A stretch of 64,000 nt of DNA from Paracoccaceae bacterium (GCA_024742705.1 JANSXZ010000015.1:22381-86380); one strand, 5' to 3'. Positions 1-11,732 are shown, counted from the stretch's first letter. Numbers and translations: made by a program. Notes: generated by a model from the letters alone, not told the origin.

Positions 1-287
1 ATATGTCCGCCCAGCTCGTCACCGACCCGCAAGGCCCTTTCCAGATTGACGCGTTTGCCCGGCGCCCAGGCCGTCAGGTTCGTGCGGGCCACGGTTTCCG
101 CGCTGATCTGCACATCGTACCAATCGGGGCCCAGTGCCACGACCGTCAGGCAGACGCCATCGCTGGCGATGGATGCACCCATGTCGATCCCTGCGGTATC
201 GTATCCGGTGCGGATGCGCGCGCGCAGGTCGCCGTGCTGTTCGGTTTCGACGACGGTGCCGATGTCGGTGATGATGCCGGTAAACAT
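1..287 (-). CDS. ribE: Riboflavin synthase alpha subunit, C-terminus cut off by the window edge
   Basis: Riboflavin synthase converts two 6,7-dimethyl-8-ribityllumazines to riboflavin plus the pyrimidine substrate. The first 95 codons are present. The translation begins MFTGIITDIGTVVETE, the canonical start of the first lumazine-binding barrel, and continues with ASIASDGVCLTVV and ISAETVARTNL, both typical of the family. The start is the ATG at 287. The gene reads out of the window. It shares the minus strand with ribD and nrdR but is separated from them by a capsule block on the plus strand, so it needs its own promoter in the 155 bp upstream. I saw no FMN riboswitch there. Confidence 0.93.
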   Translation of the reverse strand, partial: MFTGIITDIGTVVETEQHGDLRARIRTGYDTAGIDMGASIASDGVCLTVVALGPDWYDVQISAETVARTNLTAWAPGKRVNLERALRVGDELGGH

Positions 288-442
288 GCTGTGCCCTGCC
301 TCTTGCCTTGCTGCCTGCGGTCTAATCGGCCCGGCGCCGGCAGGCAAGGCCGGCCCTTGCCCGCAATCCGCGCCGGCGTCATAATTTCGCCGGGTTGCCG
401 CGCTAACGGTCGCTCCCATATTTCGCAAGCTCAGGTAGTCCG

Positions 443-1735
443 ATGCCGTTCAACAGCAAACCCGAGGCCGTTTTCCTGTTCCTGCAGGGGCCGCACGGGC
501 CGTTCTTCGATCGGCTGGGGCGGATGCTGCGCGCTGCCGGTGCCAAGGTGTGGCGCGTCGGGTTCAACGCCGGCGACCGCGCGTTCTGGTTCGATGCGGC
601 CTCGTATGTTCCGTTCCGCGGCCAGCCCGAAACCTGGCCCGATGTGTTTGCCGCGCTGCTGGACGAAAAGAACGTCACCGATATCGTTCTTTATGGCGAT
701 ACACGGCCCATACACGCCGAGGCGGCGCGGATCGCCAAGGCGCGCGGCCTGACGGTGCATGTCTTCGAAGAAGGCTACATGCGGCCTTATTGGGTGACAT
801 ACGAAAGGGACGGGTCGAACGGCAACTCGCGGCTGATGGACATGTCGATTGCCGACATGCAGGCCGCACTGGCGCTTTCGGACATGGAAGCGCCGCTGCC
901 GCCGGCGCATTGGGGCGACATGCGCCACCATGTGTTTTACGGCGCGCTCTATCATTTCTGCGTTCTGGCGCTGAACCGGGCCTATCGCAGTTTCCGGCCG
1001 CACCGGGCGTTGCCGGTCACCAAGGAATTCCAGCTCTATGTCAGGCGGTTGTTGCTGATGCCGTTGCAGGGGCTCGACCGCCGCATCGCCACCTGGCGCA
1101 TCCGCACCGGCGGATTTCCCTACCATCTGGCGCTGCTGCAACTGGAACACGACAGTTCGTTCCAGGCCCATTCGCCCTTTGCCACAATGACCGAGTTTCT
1201 CGAGGTGATCATCGCGGGCTTTGCGAAGGGCGCGCCGGGGCATCATCACCTGGTGTTCAAGGCGCACCCGCTCGAAGACGGGCGCGTGCCCGTGCGCCGC
1301 GATGTGCGCCGGCTGGCGCGGCGTCACGGGGTGTCCGACCGGGTGCACTATGTGCGCGGCGGCAAGCTGGCGCAGCTGCTGAATGACGCGCGGACCGCCG
1401 TCACCGTGAATTCAACCGCCGGACAGCAGGTGCTGTGGCGCGGTATCCCGCTTAAGGTGTTCGGCGATGCCGTCTATGCCAAGCCGGAATTCGTATCGAC
1501 ACAGCCGCTGGCCGCGTTCTTCGCCGGTGCCACCCGGCCCGACAACCGGGCCTACAAGGATTACCGCCGGTTCCTTCTTGAGACCAGCCAGGTTGCGGGC
1601 GGGTTCTATTCGGCCCGCGCGCGGCGGCAACTGCTGCGCCATGTGGTCGATATGATGCTTTCGCCCGAAGATCCCTACGAGGCGCTGAAATCCGGAACCG
1701 CGGCCCCAAGGCAACAGTTGCGTGCCGTGACCTGA
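443..1735 (+). CDS. kpsS: Capsular polysaccharide biosynthesis protein, KpsS-like Kdo transferase
   Basis: This 430-residue protein belongs to the capsule polysaccharide biosynthesis family (KpsS/LipB). In group 2 capsules KpsS adds the first beta-Kdo to lysophosphatidylglycerol on the cytoplasmic face, starting the linker that KpsC extends. The N-terminal VFLFLQGPHGPFFDRLG, the DIVLYGDTRPIHAEAA segment and the VFEEGYMRPYWVT segment are typical. A later VTVNSTAGQQVLWRGIP segment is the nucleotide-binding side of the fold. The start ATG follows an AGGTAG. It opens a plus-strand block with an export lipoprotein and kpsC. No kpsM, kpsT or kpsE is present nearby, so the exporter must lie elsewhere. 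Confidence 0.9.
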   Translation: MPFNSKPEAVFLFLQGPHGPFFDRLGRMLRAAGAKVWRVGFNAGDRAFWFDAASYVPFRGQPETWPDVFAALLDEKNVTDIVLYGDTRPIHAEAARIAKARGLTVHVFEEGYMRPYWVTYERDGSNGNSRLMDMSIADMQAALALSDMEAPLPPAHWGDMRHHVFYGALYHFCVLALNRAYRSFRPHRALPVTKEFQLYVRRLLLMPLQGLDRRIATWRIRTGGFPYHLALLQLEHDSSFQAHSPFATMTEFLEVIIAGFAKGAPGHHHLVFKAHPLEDGRVPVRRDVRRLARRHGVSDRVHYVRGGKLAQLLNDARTAVTVNSTAGQQVLWRGIPLKVFGDAVYAKPEFVSTQPLAAFFAGATRPDNRAYKDYRRFLLETSQVAGGFYSARARRQLLRHVVDMMLSPEDPYEALKSGTAAPRQQLRAVT

Positions 1736-1828
1736 CCGGCACAAGGTCTAGCGCTGGATTTTTGTTTCCGTTTCCGGTAGGTTAATAAAAAAAACTGAGG
1801 CAGAACATCAGGTCGAGGAGACCGAGCA

Positions 1829-2965
1829 GTGAAATCCTATCGTATTCGGTGGGCGAAGACCGTCGCATGTGTTGCGGCGCTCGTCGTCCTTGTGTCATGT
1901 GGTCTGCCTCAGGTCGGGCCGAACAAACGTCAGATTTTCGCCGGATCTGTGCAGCGCGAGGGCGATGCGTTCATCGTTTCCGTGAATGACCGTGTCACCC
2001 GCGCCACCGCCGTGGTTCCGGCGCTGGGCTTTTCGGATGCGTTCAAGAACGCGGCGACGCTCACCTCGGACACGATCCGCCCCGGCGATACGCTGGGCCT
2101 GACCATCTGGGAAAACGTCGATGACGGGCTTCTGGCCGGCGAGGGCACGAATTCGACCATCCTCGAAGAGGTTCAGGTGGATGGCGCGGGCTTTATCTTT
2201 GTGCCCTATGCCGGGCGGGTGCGGGCGGCGGGCAACACGCCCGAGGCGCTGCGCCGGGTCATCACCGACCGGCTGAAGGACCAGACACCGGACCCGCAGG
2301 TGCAGGTGCGCCGGCTGGCTGGCGACGGATCGACCGTAACGTTGATTGGATCGATCGGCGCGCAGGGTGTCTATGCCATCGAACGGCCGACGCGCACCCT
2401 TTCGGCCATGCTGGGCCGCGCCGGCGGAATCGTGATCGAACCCGAGATCGCGCAGATCACCGTGATCCGCGGCAATCATCAGGGCAAGATCTGGTTTCAG
2501 GATCTGTTCGATCACCCAGAACTCGATATTGCCCTGCGCGGGGGCGACCGGATCCTGATCGAAGAAGACACCCGCGCCTTCACCGCGCTGGGTGCGACCA
2601 CGTCGCAATCGCGCGTCCCCTTCGAAAGCCAGAACCTGTCGGCCGTCGAGGCGCTGGCACAGGTCGGTGGCCTGGTGTCGTCGGCATCGGATCCCACGGG
2701 CGTTTTCGTGATCCGCAACGAGGCGCCGGAAATCGCCAACCAGGTGCTGGGCCGCGGCGATCTGATCGGCGCCCAGCGGATGGTGTATGTTCTGGACCTG
2801 ACCGAACCCAACGGCCTGTTTCTGGCGCGCGATTTCGTGATCCGCGATCAGGATCTCCTCTATGTGACGGAAGCGCCGTTCACGCAGTGGAACAAGGTGA
2901 TTTCGGCGCTGACCGGATCGCTGGGCACCGCCGCATCGGTGGCGACGATCGTCGGATCGGACTGA
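1829..2965 (+). CDS. Polysaccharide export outer-membrane lipoprotein (Wza/KpsD family)
   Basis: This 378-residue protein has a lipoprotein signal with a VLVSC lipobox (Cys24), so it should be lipidated and outer-membrane bound. A polysaccharide export domain follows at about residues 75-170 (IRPGDTLGLTIWEN, then VDGAGFIFVPYAGRVRAAG). Two SLBB-like beta-grasp segments lie at about 180-260 and 265-350. The family forms the outer-membrane pore for capsule or exopolysaccharide. The start is a GTG preceded by GAGGAG. It lies between two Kdo-transferase genes, which implies that it exports the same capsule. The exact subfamily (Wza or KpsD) cannot be settled by reading. Confidence 0.92.
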   Translation: MKSYRIRWAKTVACVAALVVLVSCGLPQVGPNKRQIFAGSVQREGDAFIVSVNDRVTRATAVVPALGFSDAFKNAATLTSDTIRPGDTLGLTIWENVDDGLLAGEGTNSTILEEVQVDGAGFIFVPYAGRVRAAGNTPEALRRVITDRLKDQTPDPQVQVRRLAGDGSTVTLIGSIGAQGVYAIERPTRTLSAMLGRAGGIVIEPEIAQITVIRGNHQGKIWFQDLFDHPELDIALRGGDRILIEEDTRAFTALGATTSQSRVPFESQNLSAVEALAQVGGLVSSASDPTGVFVIRNEAPEIANQVLGRGDLIGAQRMVYVLDLTEPNGLFLARDFVIRDQDLLYVTEAPFTQWNKVISALTGSLGTAASVATIVGSD

Positions 2966-2975
2966 GGGCGCACAG

Positions 2976-4973
2976 ATGGCGACCAGCACCGCCGGCGGCG
3001 TAACGCCCCGGCGGCTGTACATCTACAACGGCGGTTTCGTTACCCAGCGGCGGATACGGCGCATTCTCGGCCTCGCCGGATATGCGCTGCGCATCGGCCG
3101 TCCCGGTGCCGGGGATGCGATCGGTGTCTGGGGGCAGGGGCCCACGGCGCACCGCGGCCACCGGATGGCGGCGCGCACCGGTGCAGAGGTGATCACCGTC
3201 GAAGATGCCTTCCTGCGGTCGCTGCACCCCGGACGCGCGGGCGAGCCGCCCGTGGGGCTTCACATCGATTCGCGCGGCGTGCATTTCGATGCCGCGACAC
3301 CGTCCGATCTCGAAACCCTTCTGGCCACCGCGCCGCTGGACGACACCGCCCTGCTGGACCGGGCGCGCCACGCCATCGCAAGGCTGCGTGAATCGCATCT
3401 GTCGAAGTACAGCGGCTTCGATGCCGATGCCCCGGTGCCCGAGCCAGGCTATGTGCTGGTTGTCGACCAGTCGTGGGGCGATGCATCCGTCACGGCCAGC
3501 GGGGCCGACGCCGCGCGGTTCCGCGAGATGCTGGTGTTTGCCCAGGAAGAGCATCCGGGGATGCCCGTTCTCATCAAGAGCCATCCCGAGATGAACCGCG
3601 GCTACCGTCTGGGGCATTTCGTGGACGGCGACGCATCGGACCGGGTGCGAATCCTGCGCGACGAGATCAGCCCCTGGCGGCTGCTGGAAGGGGCGGTCGG
3701 GGTTTACACGGTGTCGTCGCAAATGGGCTTCGAAGCCATCCTGGCCGGCCACAAGCCGCGTGTCTTCGGCCAGCCGTTCTATGCGGGCTGGGGGCTGACG
3801 GTCGATGAATTCCCGGTGGCGCGGCGCACCCGTCGCCTGACCCGGGCACAGCTGTTCGCCGCCGCGATGATCCTCTATCCGAAATGGTACGATCCCTATG
3901 AGGACAGGCTGTGCGGTCTTGAAACGGTTCTGGACGGTCTCGAGGCGCGCACAAGCGCCTGGCGCGCCGATCGCCGTGGATGGACAGCGGGCGGCATGCG
4001 GCTGTGGAAACGCAAGCCGCTTCAGCGCATCTTCGGGCAGCACGGCACGGTGCGTTTCACCGAAACCCCGCGCGAAGATTGCCCGCATATGGTCTGGGCC
4101 AGCGCGCGCAACGCACCGGAAGGGGCCACGCGGATCGAAGACGGTTTCCTGCGTTCGCGTGGCCTAGGCGCCAGGCTGGTGCCGCCGCTGTCGTTGGTTT
4201 GTGACGATCTGGGCATCTACTATGATCCCGCCACGCCCAGCCGTCTGGAACACTGGATCGCCCGCCGCGCGACGTTGCGCGCCGATCAGCGTCAGCGGGC
4301 CGAACGCCTGATCGCGCGGCTGACCGAAGCGGGCCTGAGCAAATACAATCTGGGCGGACGGGTGCCGGAACTGCCGGCGGGGCGGCGGATACTGGTGCCC
4401 GGTCAGGTCGAGGACGACGCATCGGTACTGAAGGGCGCGGTGGATCCGCAGGGCAACCGCGCGCTGCTGCTGGCCGTGCGCGCGGCCAATCCCGATGCGG
4501 TGATCGTCTACAAGCCGCACCCCGACGTCGAGGCAGGGTTGCGCACCGGGGCGGTCGCGGACCAGGCGGATCTGGCCGATGTGGTGGCCGACCGCAGCGA
4601 TCCGGCGGCGCTGCTGGGCAACGTCGACGCGGTCTGGACGATGACATCGCTGATCGGTTTCGAAGCGCTGTTGCGGGGCGTTCCCGTGACGACGCTGGGC
4701 GCGCCTTTCTATGCCGGTTGGGGCCTGACCGACGATCGCGGTGCACCGCCCGCGCGGCGCGTGGCCCGGCCCGATCTGGCGGGGTTGGCGCATGCGGTGC
4801 TGATCGACTATCCGCGGTATTTCGATCCGGTCACGGGCACGATCTGTCCCGTCGAGGTGGCCGTGGCACGATTGACCGAGGGCAACATACCCGGCCCGGG
4901 CTGGCCCAATCGGGGCTTGTCCCGGCTTCAGGGGCTGTTGGCCAGCTATGCCTACCTATGGCGGCGGGCCTGA
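2976..4973 (+). CDS. kpsC: KpsC-like dual-domain beta-Kdo transferase
   Basis: This 665-residue protein has two homologous halves, as expected for KpsC, which alternately builds beta-2,4 and beta-2,7 Kdo linkages of the capsule lipid linker. Each half repeats the same landmarks: VEDAFLRSL versus IEDGFLRSRGLG, LSKYSGFDA versus LSKYNLGGR, VLIKSHPEMN versus VIVYKPHPDVE, YTVSSQMGFEA versus WTMTSLIGFEA, and PFYAGWGLT in both. The boundary is near residue 335. It starts 10 bp after the export lipoprotein, so they are co-transcribed. It converges on ribD with only 3 bp between the stop codons. Confidence 0.93.
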   Translation: MATSTAGGVTPRRLYIYNGGFVTQRRIRRILGLAGYALRIGRPGAGDAIGVWGQGPTAHRGHRMAARTGAEVITVEDAFLRSLHPGRAGEPPVGLHIDSRGVHFDAATPSDLETLLATAPLDDTALLDRARHAIARLRESHLSKYSGFDADAPVPEPGYVLVVDQSWGDASVTASGADAARFREMLVFAQEEHPGMPVLIKSHPEMNRGYRLGHFVDGDASDRVRILRDEISPWRLLEGAVGVYTVSSQMGFEAILAGHKPRVFGQPFYAGWGLTVDEFPVARRTRRLTRAQLFAAAMILYPKWYDPYEDRLCGLETVLDGLEARTSAWRADRRGWTAGGMRLWKRKPLQRIFGQHGTVRFTETPREDCPHMVWASARNAPEGATRIEDGFLRSRGLGARLVPPLSLVCDDLGIYYDPATPSRLEHWIARRATLRADQRQRAERLIARLTEAGLSKYNLGGRVPELPAGRRILVPGQVEDDASVLKGAVDPQGNRALLLAVRAANPDAVIVYKPHPDVEAGLRTGAVADQADLADVVADRSDPAALLGNVDAVWTMTSLIGFEALLRGVPVTTLGAPFYAGWGLTDDRGAPPARRVARPDLAGLAHAVLIDYPRYFDPVTGTICPVEVAVARLTEGNIPGPGWPNRGLSRLQGLLASYAYLWRRA

Positions 4974-4976
4974 ACG

Positions 4977-6074
4977 TCAGCGGCGGCGCTCCCAGATGTG
5001 CATCGCATCCGGCCCAAGCGCGCGGATCTCGGCCAACCGGAACCTGTGCGCCGATGCCAGCGTTTCGAGGCCCAGCGCGCCGATGCCGGGCAAGCCTTCG
5101 GCGCCGATGGCGAAACCGGCCGTGAACCCGGCAAAGACATCCACCAGGTCGGCCGCCATCAACGATGCGGCCAGCGCGCCGCCGCCTTCACAGAACACCC
5201 GCGTCAGGCCGGCTTGCGCCAGCGCGGCCAGCGCCGAATGCGGATCGATTTGCCCGGCCGACACGGCGCAGGGTATCAGCCGCGCCCCGACCGCATGCCA
5301 TGCCTTGGCGCGGACCGGATCGGGATCGGGGCCGTGGCAGATCCACACCGGAATATCGCGCGCGGTCTGGGCCAGTGCTCCGGTCAGCGGCAGGTCAAGC
5401 CGCCGCGACACGACAACCCGCACCGGCTGACGCGTCACGCCCATGTCGCGCACCGTCAGCGAAGGGTTGTCGGCGCGCGCGGTTCCCGCGCCCACCATCA
5501 CCGCATCGTGCCTTGCGCGCATGGCATGCACCGCCCGGCGTGCCTCGGGGCCGGTGATCCACTGGCTCTGGCCGGTGGCGGTGGCGATGCGCCCATCGAG
5601 GCTGTTGGCAAGTTTCAGGGTGATCAGAGGCCGCCCGGCGCCGGTGCGCAAGAAGAAACCGGCATGATCGCGGGCCGCCGCCGCGGCACCGATCCCGGTG
5701 GTTACCGCAATGCCGGCCGCGCGCAGCATCGCGAAGCCGCGGCCCGAAACACGCGGGTCGCTGTCTTCCAGCGGGGCGACAACATGGTGCACGCCGGCAT
5801 CGATCAGCGCGCGGGCGCAGGGCGGTGTCTGGCCCTGATGCGCGCAGGGTTCGAGCGTGACATAGGCGGTGGCACCGCGCGCCTGCGGGCCGGCCTGTGC
5901 CAGCGCCACGGTCTCGGCATGTGGCCGCCCGCCCGGCTGGGTCCACCCGCGCCCGACCAGCCGCCCGTCGCGGACGATCACACAGCCGACCGCCGGGTTG
6001 GGCCAGCAGGCGCCCATGCCGCGACGGCCCAGAGCGAGGGCCGTGCGCATGTGGCGGTGATGCGCGTCGGTCAC
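4977..6074 (-). CDS. ribD: Bifunctional riboflavin deaminase/reductase RibD
   Basis: RibD performs steps two and three of riboflavin synthesis: deamination of the diaminopyrimidine, then NADPH reduction of its ribose. The N-terminal deaminase shows the zinc site His52-Ala-Glu54 with Cys77 and Cys86 in [15 protein letters not shown]. The C-terminal reductase begins near [14 protein letters not shown] and carries the [19 protein letters not shown] stretch. The length of 365 residues is normal. The GTG start at 6074 overlaps the nrdR stop (GTGA), so nrdR and ribD are translationally coupled. An ATG at residue 9 is an alternative start. Confidence 0.95.
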   Translation of the reverse strand: MTDAHHRHMRTALALGRRGMGACWPNPAVGCVIVRDGRLVGRGWTQPGGRPHAETVALAQAGPQARGATAYVTLEPCAHQGQTPPCARALIDAGVHHVVAPLEDSDPRVSGRGFAMLRAAGIAVTTGIGAAAAARDHAGFFLRTGAGRPLITLKLANSLDGRIATATGQSQWITGPEARRAVHAMRARHDAVMVGAGTARADNPSLTVRDMGVTRQPVRVVVSRRLDLPLTGALAQTARDIPVWICHGPDPDPVRAKAWHAVGARLIPCAVSAGQIDPHSALAALAQAGLTRVFCEGGGALAASLMAADLVDVFAGFTAGFAIGAEGLPGIGALGLETLASAHRFRLAEIRALGPDAMHIWERRR

Positions 6075-6538
6075 TCTTCCGGCGGGGCGATGGGGCGCAG
6101 TTCGCTGACGAACTTGTCGAAATCGTCGGCCGCCTGAAAATTCTTGTAGACGCTGGCAAACCGGACATAGGCAACGGTGTCGATCCGGGCCAGGGCCTCC
6201 ATCACGATCTCGCCGATCTTCTTCGACGGAATATCGGTTTCGCCCATGCTTTCGAGGCGGCGCACGATCCCGCTGATCATCTGGTCGATGCGTTCAGGAT
6301 CGATGGGGCGTTTCTGCATCGATATGCGGATTGAGCGTTCCAGCTTGTCCCGGTCGAAATCCTCGCGTTTGCCGGATGTCTTGATCACCACCAGATCGCG
6401 CAGCTGCACCCTTTCATAGGTGGTGAACCGGCCGCCACATGCCGGGCAGAACCGGCGCCGACGGATCGAGACGTGATCTTCGGCGGGCCGCGAATCCTTT
6501 ACCTGAGTGTCGATGTTGCCGCAAAACGGACAGCGCAT
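6071..6538 (-). CDS. nrdR: Transcriptional repressor NrdR
   Basis: NrdR is an ATP/dATP-sensing repressor of ribonucleotide reductase genes. The protein is 155 residues. It has an N-terminal zinc ribbon (MRCPFCGN, then [13 protein letters not shown]) and an ATP-cone domain ([19 protein letters not shown] onward). I start it at the ATG at 6538 because the sequence from MRCPFCG is the family's usual beginning and an AAGGGGACG ribosome site sits just upstream. It overlaps ribD by 4 bp, the common nrdR-rib arrangement. I recognised no NrdR box upstream. Confidence 0.95.
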   Translation of the reverse strand: MRCPFCGNIDTQVKDSRPAEDHVSIRRRRFCPACGGRFTTYERVQLRDLVVIKTSGKREDFDRDKLERSIRISMQKRPIDPERIDQMISGIVRRLESMGETDIPSKKIGEIVMEALARIDTVAYVRFASVYKNFQAADDFDKFVSELRPIAPPEE

Positions 6539-6658
6539 GAACGTCCCCTTGACCATGTCTGTTTGTGGCGACCGGCGCCGATTTGCCCAGAACTATAGGC
6601 GCCTGACTAGACTTTGGGTAGGGGGATATTCACGTCGCAATATGGTGGATTGGCCGGT

Positions 6659-7072
6659 TCAGTCGATAACCCTGTTCTCGAGGCAGTATTGCCGGGCAAA
6701 GATCGCCGACAAGGCGTCGCCGGTGCGCCTGACCGAAAGGTCATAGCGCTGCGGTGCCACCGTGTCGGGCGCGGCAAGCGAGAATGTCACCGCCCGTGCG
6801 CCGGGCCGTGTTGCGCTGGGGCCCACCGGGCCTGTGATGTAGATGCGCGTCTGGGGTGCCGCGCCCAGAACGCGAAGCGCATAGTCGCCGGCGGCGCACC
6901 AATACTGGGTCGGGCCGCTTCCGGCGCGTCCGATCACCTCGAAGGTTTCCGGCCCGACCGGGTTGACCAGATGGTAGTTTTCGGCGCGATACGCCCAGGC
7001 GGGCGCGGCCGTGGCCAGGGCGCATATACAGGCCGCCAGAAGCCGCAGCGTGGATGAACCTTGCGTTGTCAT
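6659..7072 (-). CDS. Small secreted protein of unknown function (paralogue of its upstream neighbour)
   Basis: I do not recognise a named family. Starting at the ATG at 7072 gives 137 residues with a signal peptide (LRLLAACICALATAAPAWA) and a mature region with Cys in QYWCAAGDYALRVLG and near the C-terminus in RQYCLENRV. It resembles the next gene upstream: both have a short N-terminal hydrophobic-acidic segment, E-x-x-GR-x-G-x-x-x-YWC-A, an LG turn, I-Y-[IL]-x-G, and a terminal Cys. It is 7 bp from that gene, so the two form a tandem pair. A periplasmic or exported role is inferred from the signal peptide only. Confidence 0.72.
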   Translation of the reverse strand: MTTQGSSTLRLLAACICALATAAPAWAYRAENYHLVNPVGPETFEVIGRAGSGPTQYWCAAGDYALRVLGAAPQTRIYITGPVGPSATRPGARAVTFSLAAPDTVAPQRYDLSVRRTGDALSAIFARQYCLENRVID

Positions 7073-7079
7073 CGCGGTT

Positions 7080-7478
7080 TCAGAAGCCCGTGGGCGTGGT
7101 GATGCAGAACGAACCGCCCAGCCCGACGCTGATGTTGTCGCCAACGGTTTTCACACCCAGCGTGAGCGCGGGCGGGATCGGCGCGATGCCCGCAGCTTGC
7201 GGATCGAGGGTGAATTGCACGGATTTGTGCCCCGCTTGCGTGACGCTGGCGGCGCGCCCGCGCACCAGGTAGATGCGGTCGGATGTCGAGGCGCCCAGTT
7301 CGCGGCGCGCATGGGTTGCAGCCACGCACCAGTATTCGCGCGCGCCATGGGCGCCGCGCCCGTTGACCTCGAAGACCGCCGCCGACACCTGCGCGCTGTC
7401 AAGCCGGTCGGACAGATTGTAGGCCGCCGCCATGACCGGCCAGGTCAGCAGGGCTGCGGTGAGGGCAATGTGTTTCAT
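7080..7478 (-). CDS. Small secreted protein of unknown function (tandem paralogue)
   Basis: This 132-residue protein starts at the ATG at 7478. Its short signal sequence (MKHIALTAALLTWPVMAAA) gives the start, where longer in-frame readings lack one. The mature part has FEVNGRGAHGAREYWCVAATHARRELG, then IYLVRGRAAS and a C-terminal GGSFCITTPTGF. The YWC motif, the LG turn, the IY-x-x-x-G strand and a late Cys match the downstream gene at 6659-7072, which suggests a duplication. The two Cys could form a disulfide in the periplasm. Function is unknown. Confidence 0.72.
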   Translation of the reverse strand: MKHIALTAALLTWPVMAAAYNLSDRLDSAQVSAAVFEVNGRGAHGAREYWCVAATHARRELGASTSDRIYLVRGRAASVTQAGHKSVQFTLDPQAAGIAPIPPALTLGVKTVGDNISVGLGGSFCITTPTGF

Positions 7479-7613
7479 CCTGTCGTCTCCATCGGGGAAC
7501 AGTTTCGCGTCCCTGATAACATGTATTCGGGCGATCCCCCTGATCAAAGGATCGTGCTTCACATGTACTTGACCGGCGGGCGTGACAGGCTTGCGGATCG
7601 CCCTGGCGGAACG

Positions 7614-7640
7614 AAAAAGGGGCCCGCAGGGGCCCCTTTC
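7614..7640 (-). terminator. Rho-independent terminator of rpoD
   Basis: Read on the minus strand just after the rpoD stop, a perfect 10-bp stem (AAAGGGGCCC with GGGCCCCTTT, 4-nt loop) runs into a run of five T. This is a strong intrinsic terminator for rpoD. Confidence 0.9.
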
Positions 7641-7646
7641 GCGCGA

Positions 7647-9629
<1,983 letters not shown>

Positions 9630-9742
9630 GCGGTGCTCCTGCGGGGGTGGGGCAAAACGATGAGATTGGGAATCATGCGAAGGAACGTATGATTCGGCCA
9701 CCCGTTTACCTTGATTTCTTTAGCAATTCTTTACCAAAACCT

Positions 9743-11692
9743 TCACTTTTGTGGCTTCGTGTAGGTGATTCGGTCCAACAATGCGTCAAATGCGCTCCGT
9801 TCGTCACGATTGATTCGCGCGCCGTTGGCGCCTGTGTCGTATTCGGTCTTGTCTTCGTGAAACCCCATCAGAGCAGAGTTCCGGGCCTTGGTCGCTTCGC
9901 TCAGCCGCCAGGTGACGGCCTCGTTCGCCGTTCCGGTCAGATCCTGAGCCGCCTCCGCGATCTCGTCCAGCAAACCGGCGCTGGCGCGCATCTTGGCCAG
10001 TTCCTCGGAGACGGTCATGCGCGCCATCTCGATGTCGCCGGGGTTGCGCACGCAGGGCGTTATGGCCACATGGCGCTGGGCAAACAGGTTTTCAAGTGGT
10101 TCGGGCCCCAGAGCAGCGTCGATCGCCACGCGAAGCCCCTCCGGATTGTCGCAGTTTTGCAACACCAGATCGCGCAGCCGGGCATGATCGGGATTGCGAC
10201 AGGCCAGGTTTTCAAGGCCGGTGTCGAATTCCGCGGCGATGCCGGGTGTGGCGATCACCGCCGCCAGGATCACTGCCTCGCGCAGGCTGTCCTGGGCGCC
10301 GTCGCCCGCCGATACCAGAAGCGACGCCTTGGTGCCCGCGGTCGGTGGCATCGGGGCGCCCCGCAGGGCCCATGCGCGCCGCGCGCCACCAGCGTTGGGC
10401 CGTTGCCGGGCATTGAACAGCGTCCACCGCAGGTTCTTGATTTCCTGACCGTAATGCGCCCGGATCGACGGATCGCGGATCAGGCCAATCTTTTCGCGCA
10501 GGGCCTTGTCCAGCGCGGCCTTGCGTTCGGGGCTGTCGAACACGCGGCCTTCGGTTTCGCGCTGCCACAGCAACTGAACCATCGGCAGGGCGCGGTCCAG
10601 AACCGCCTGAACCGCGCCGGGCCCGTCGGCGCGGATCAGATCGTCGGGATCCTTGCCCTCGGGCATCAGGGCGAACCGCAGGCTGTTGCCAGCCTCGAGC
10701 AGCGGCAGCGCCAGGTCGATCATCCGCATCGCCGCGCGCAGCCCGGCGGCATCGCCGTCCAGCGCGACGATGGGTTCCGGCGCGATCCTCCACAGCATCT
10801 GCAACTGGGTTTCCGTGACGGCGGTGCCCAGCGGCGCCACGGCCGCGTCAAAGCCGCCCGAGGCCAGGGCGATCACATCCATGTAGCCTTCGGCCACGAT
10901 CAGCGGCAGGCCCTTGCCCGCCGCGCTGCGTGCCGGACCCTGATTGTAAAGGCTGCGCCCCTTGTCGAACAATTCGGTCTCGGGCGAGTTCAGGTATTTG
11001 GCCTTGTCGGCGGGATCCATCGCCCGGCCGCCAAAGGCGATGCAGCGCCCGCGCGGATCGCGGATCGGAAACATGATGCGGCCGCGAAAGGTATCATAGG
11101 GTTTGCCGCCCTTTTGCGACGGTTTGGCAAGCCCGGCCCCGACGATCAGATCCTCGGCAATGCCCTTGCCGCGCAGGTGTTCCCACAGCGCCTGCCACGC
11201 ATCGGGCGCGAACCCGATCTCCCAGCGCTCCAGCGCCGTCTGGTCCAGACCGCGCCGATCCAGATAGGCGCGCGCCGCGGCGGCATTGGCGGTTTGCAGG
11301 TTCAACCGGAAGAACCGCACCGCCTGTTCCATCACCTCGGCCAGCTGGCCGCGCCTGTCGGCCTTCTGGACCGCAGCGGGATCACGCGCGGGCATCGGCA
11401 TTCCGGCCTCGCGGGCGAGGATTTCAACCGCTTCCATGAACCCCACGTTTTCGGTTTCGCGCACAAAGCTGATGGCGTCGCCCTTGGCATGACAGCCAAA
11501 GCAGTAATAGAACCCCTTGCGGTCATCCACATGGAAACTGGCCGATTTTTCCTGGTGGAACGGGCAGGGGGCCCACATGTCGCCCTTGCCCTGGTTGGAC
11601 TTGCGCGCGTCCCACATGACCTTGCGCCCAACGACCTGCGTCAGGCTGCTGCGAGTTCGCAGTTCGTCCAGAAATCCGGGTGGCAGGCTCAT
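9743..11692 (-). CDS. dnaG: DNA primase
   Basis: DnaG makes RNA primers for replication. The 649-residue protein has a CHC2 zinc finger near the N-terminus (APCPFHQEKSASFHVDD, then FYYCFGCHAKGDAISF), the primase core with TOPRIM acidic motifs (LIVAEGYMDVIAL and IVALDGDAAG), and a C-terminal DnaB-interaction region. The ATG start follows GCAGGG. The gene lies 113 bp upstream of rpoD on the same strand; rpoD may be read from dnaG or from a promoter in that gap. Confidence 0.96.
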   Translation of the reverse strand: MSLPPGFLDELRTRSSLTQVVGRKVMWDARKSNQGKGDMWAPCPFHQEKSASFHVDDRKGFYYCFGCHAKGDAISFVRETENVGFMEAVEILAREAGMPMPARDPAAVQKADRRGQLAEVMEQAVRFFRLNLQTANAAAARAYLDRRGLDQTALERWEIGFAPDAWQALWEHLRGKGIAEDLIVGAGLAKPSQKGGKPYDTFRGRIMFPIRDPRGRCIAFGGRAMDPADKAKYLNSPETELFDKGRSLYNQGPARSAAGKGLPLIVAEGYMDVIALASGGFDAAVAPLGTAVTETQLQMLWRIAPEPIVALDGDAAGLRAAMRMIDLALPLLEAGNSLRFALMPEGKDPDDLIRADGPGAVQAVLDRALPMVQLLWQRETEGRVFDSPERKAALDKALREKIGLIRDPSIRAHYGQEIKNLRWTLFNARQRPNAGGARRAWALRGAPMPPTAGTKASLLVSAGDGAQDSLREAVILAAVIATPGIAAEFDTGLENLACRNPDHARLRDLVLQNCDNPEGLRVAIDAALGPEPLENLFAQRHVAITPCVRNPGDIEMARMTVSEELAKMRASAGLLDEIAEAAQDLTGTANEAVTWRLSEATKARNSALMGFHEDKTEYDTGANGARINRDERSAFDALLDRITYTKPQK

Positions 11693-11732
11693 CCCTGCAA
11701 TATCGGTGCAGCGGTGCCCCGAGTCGAGTCCC

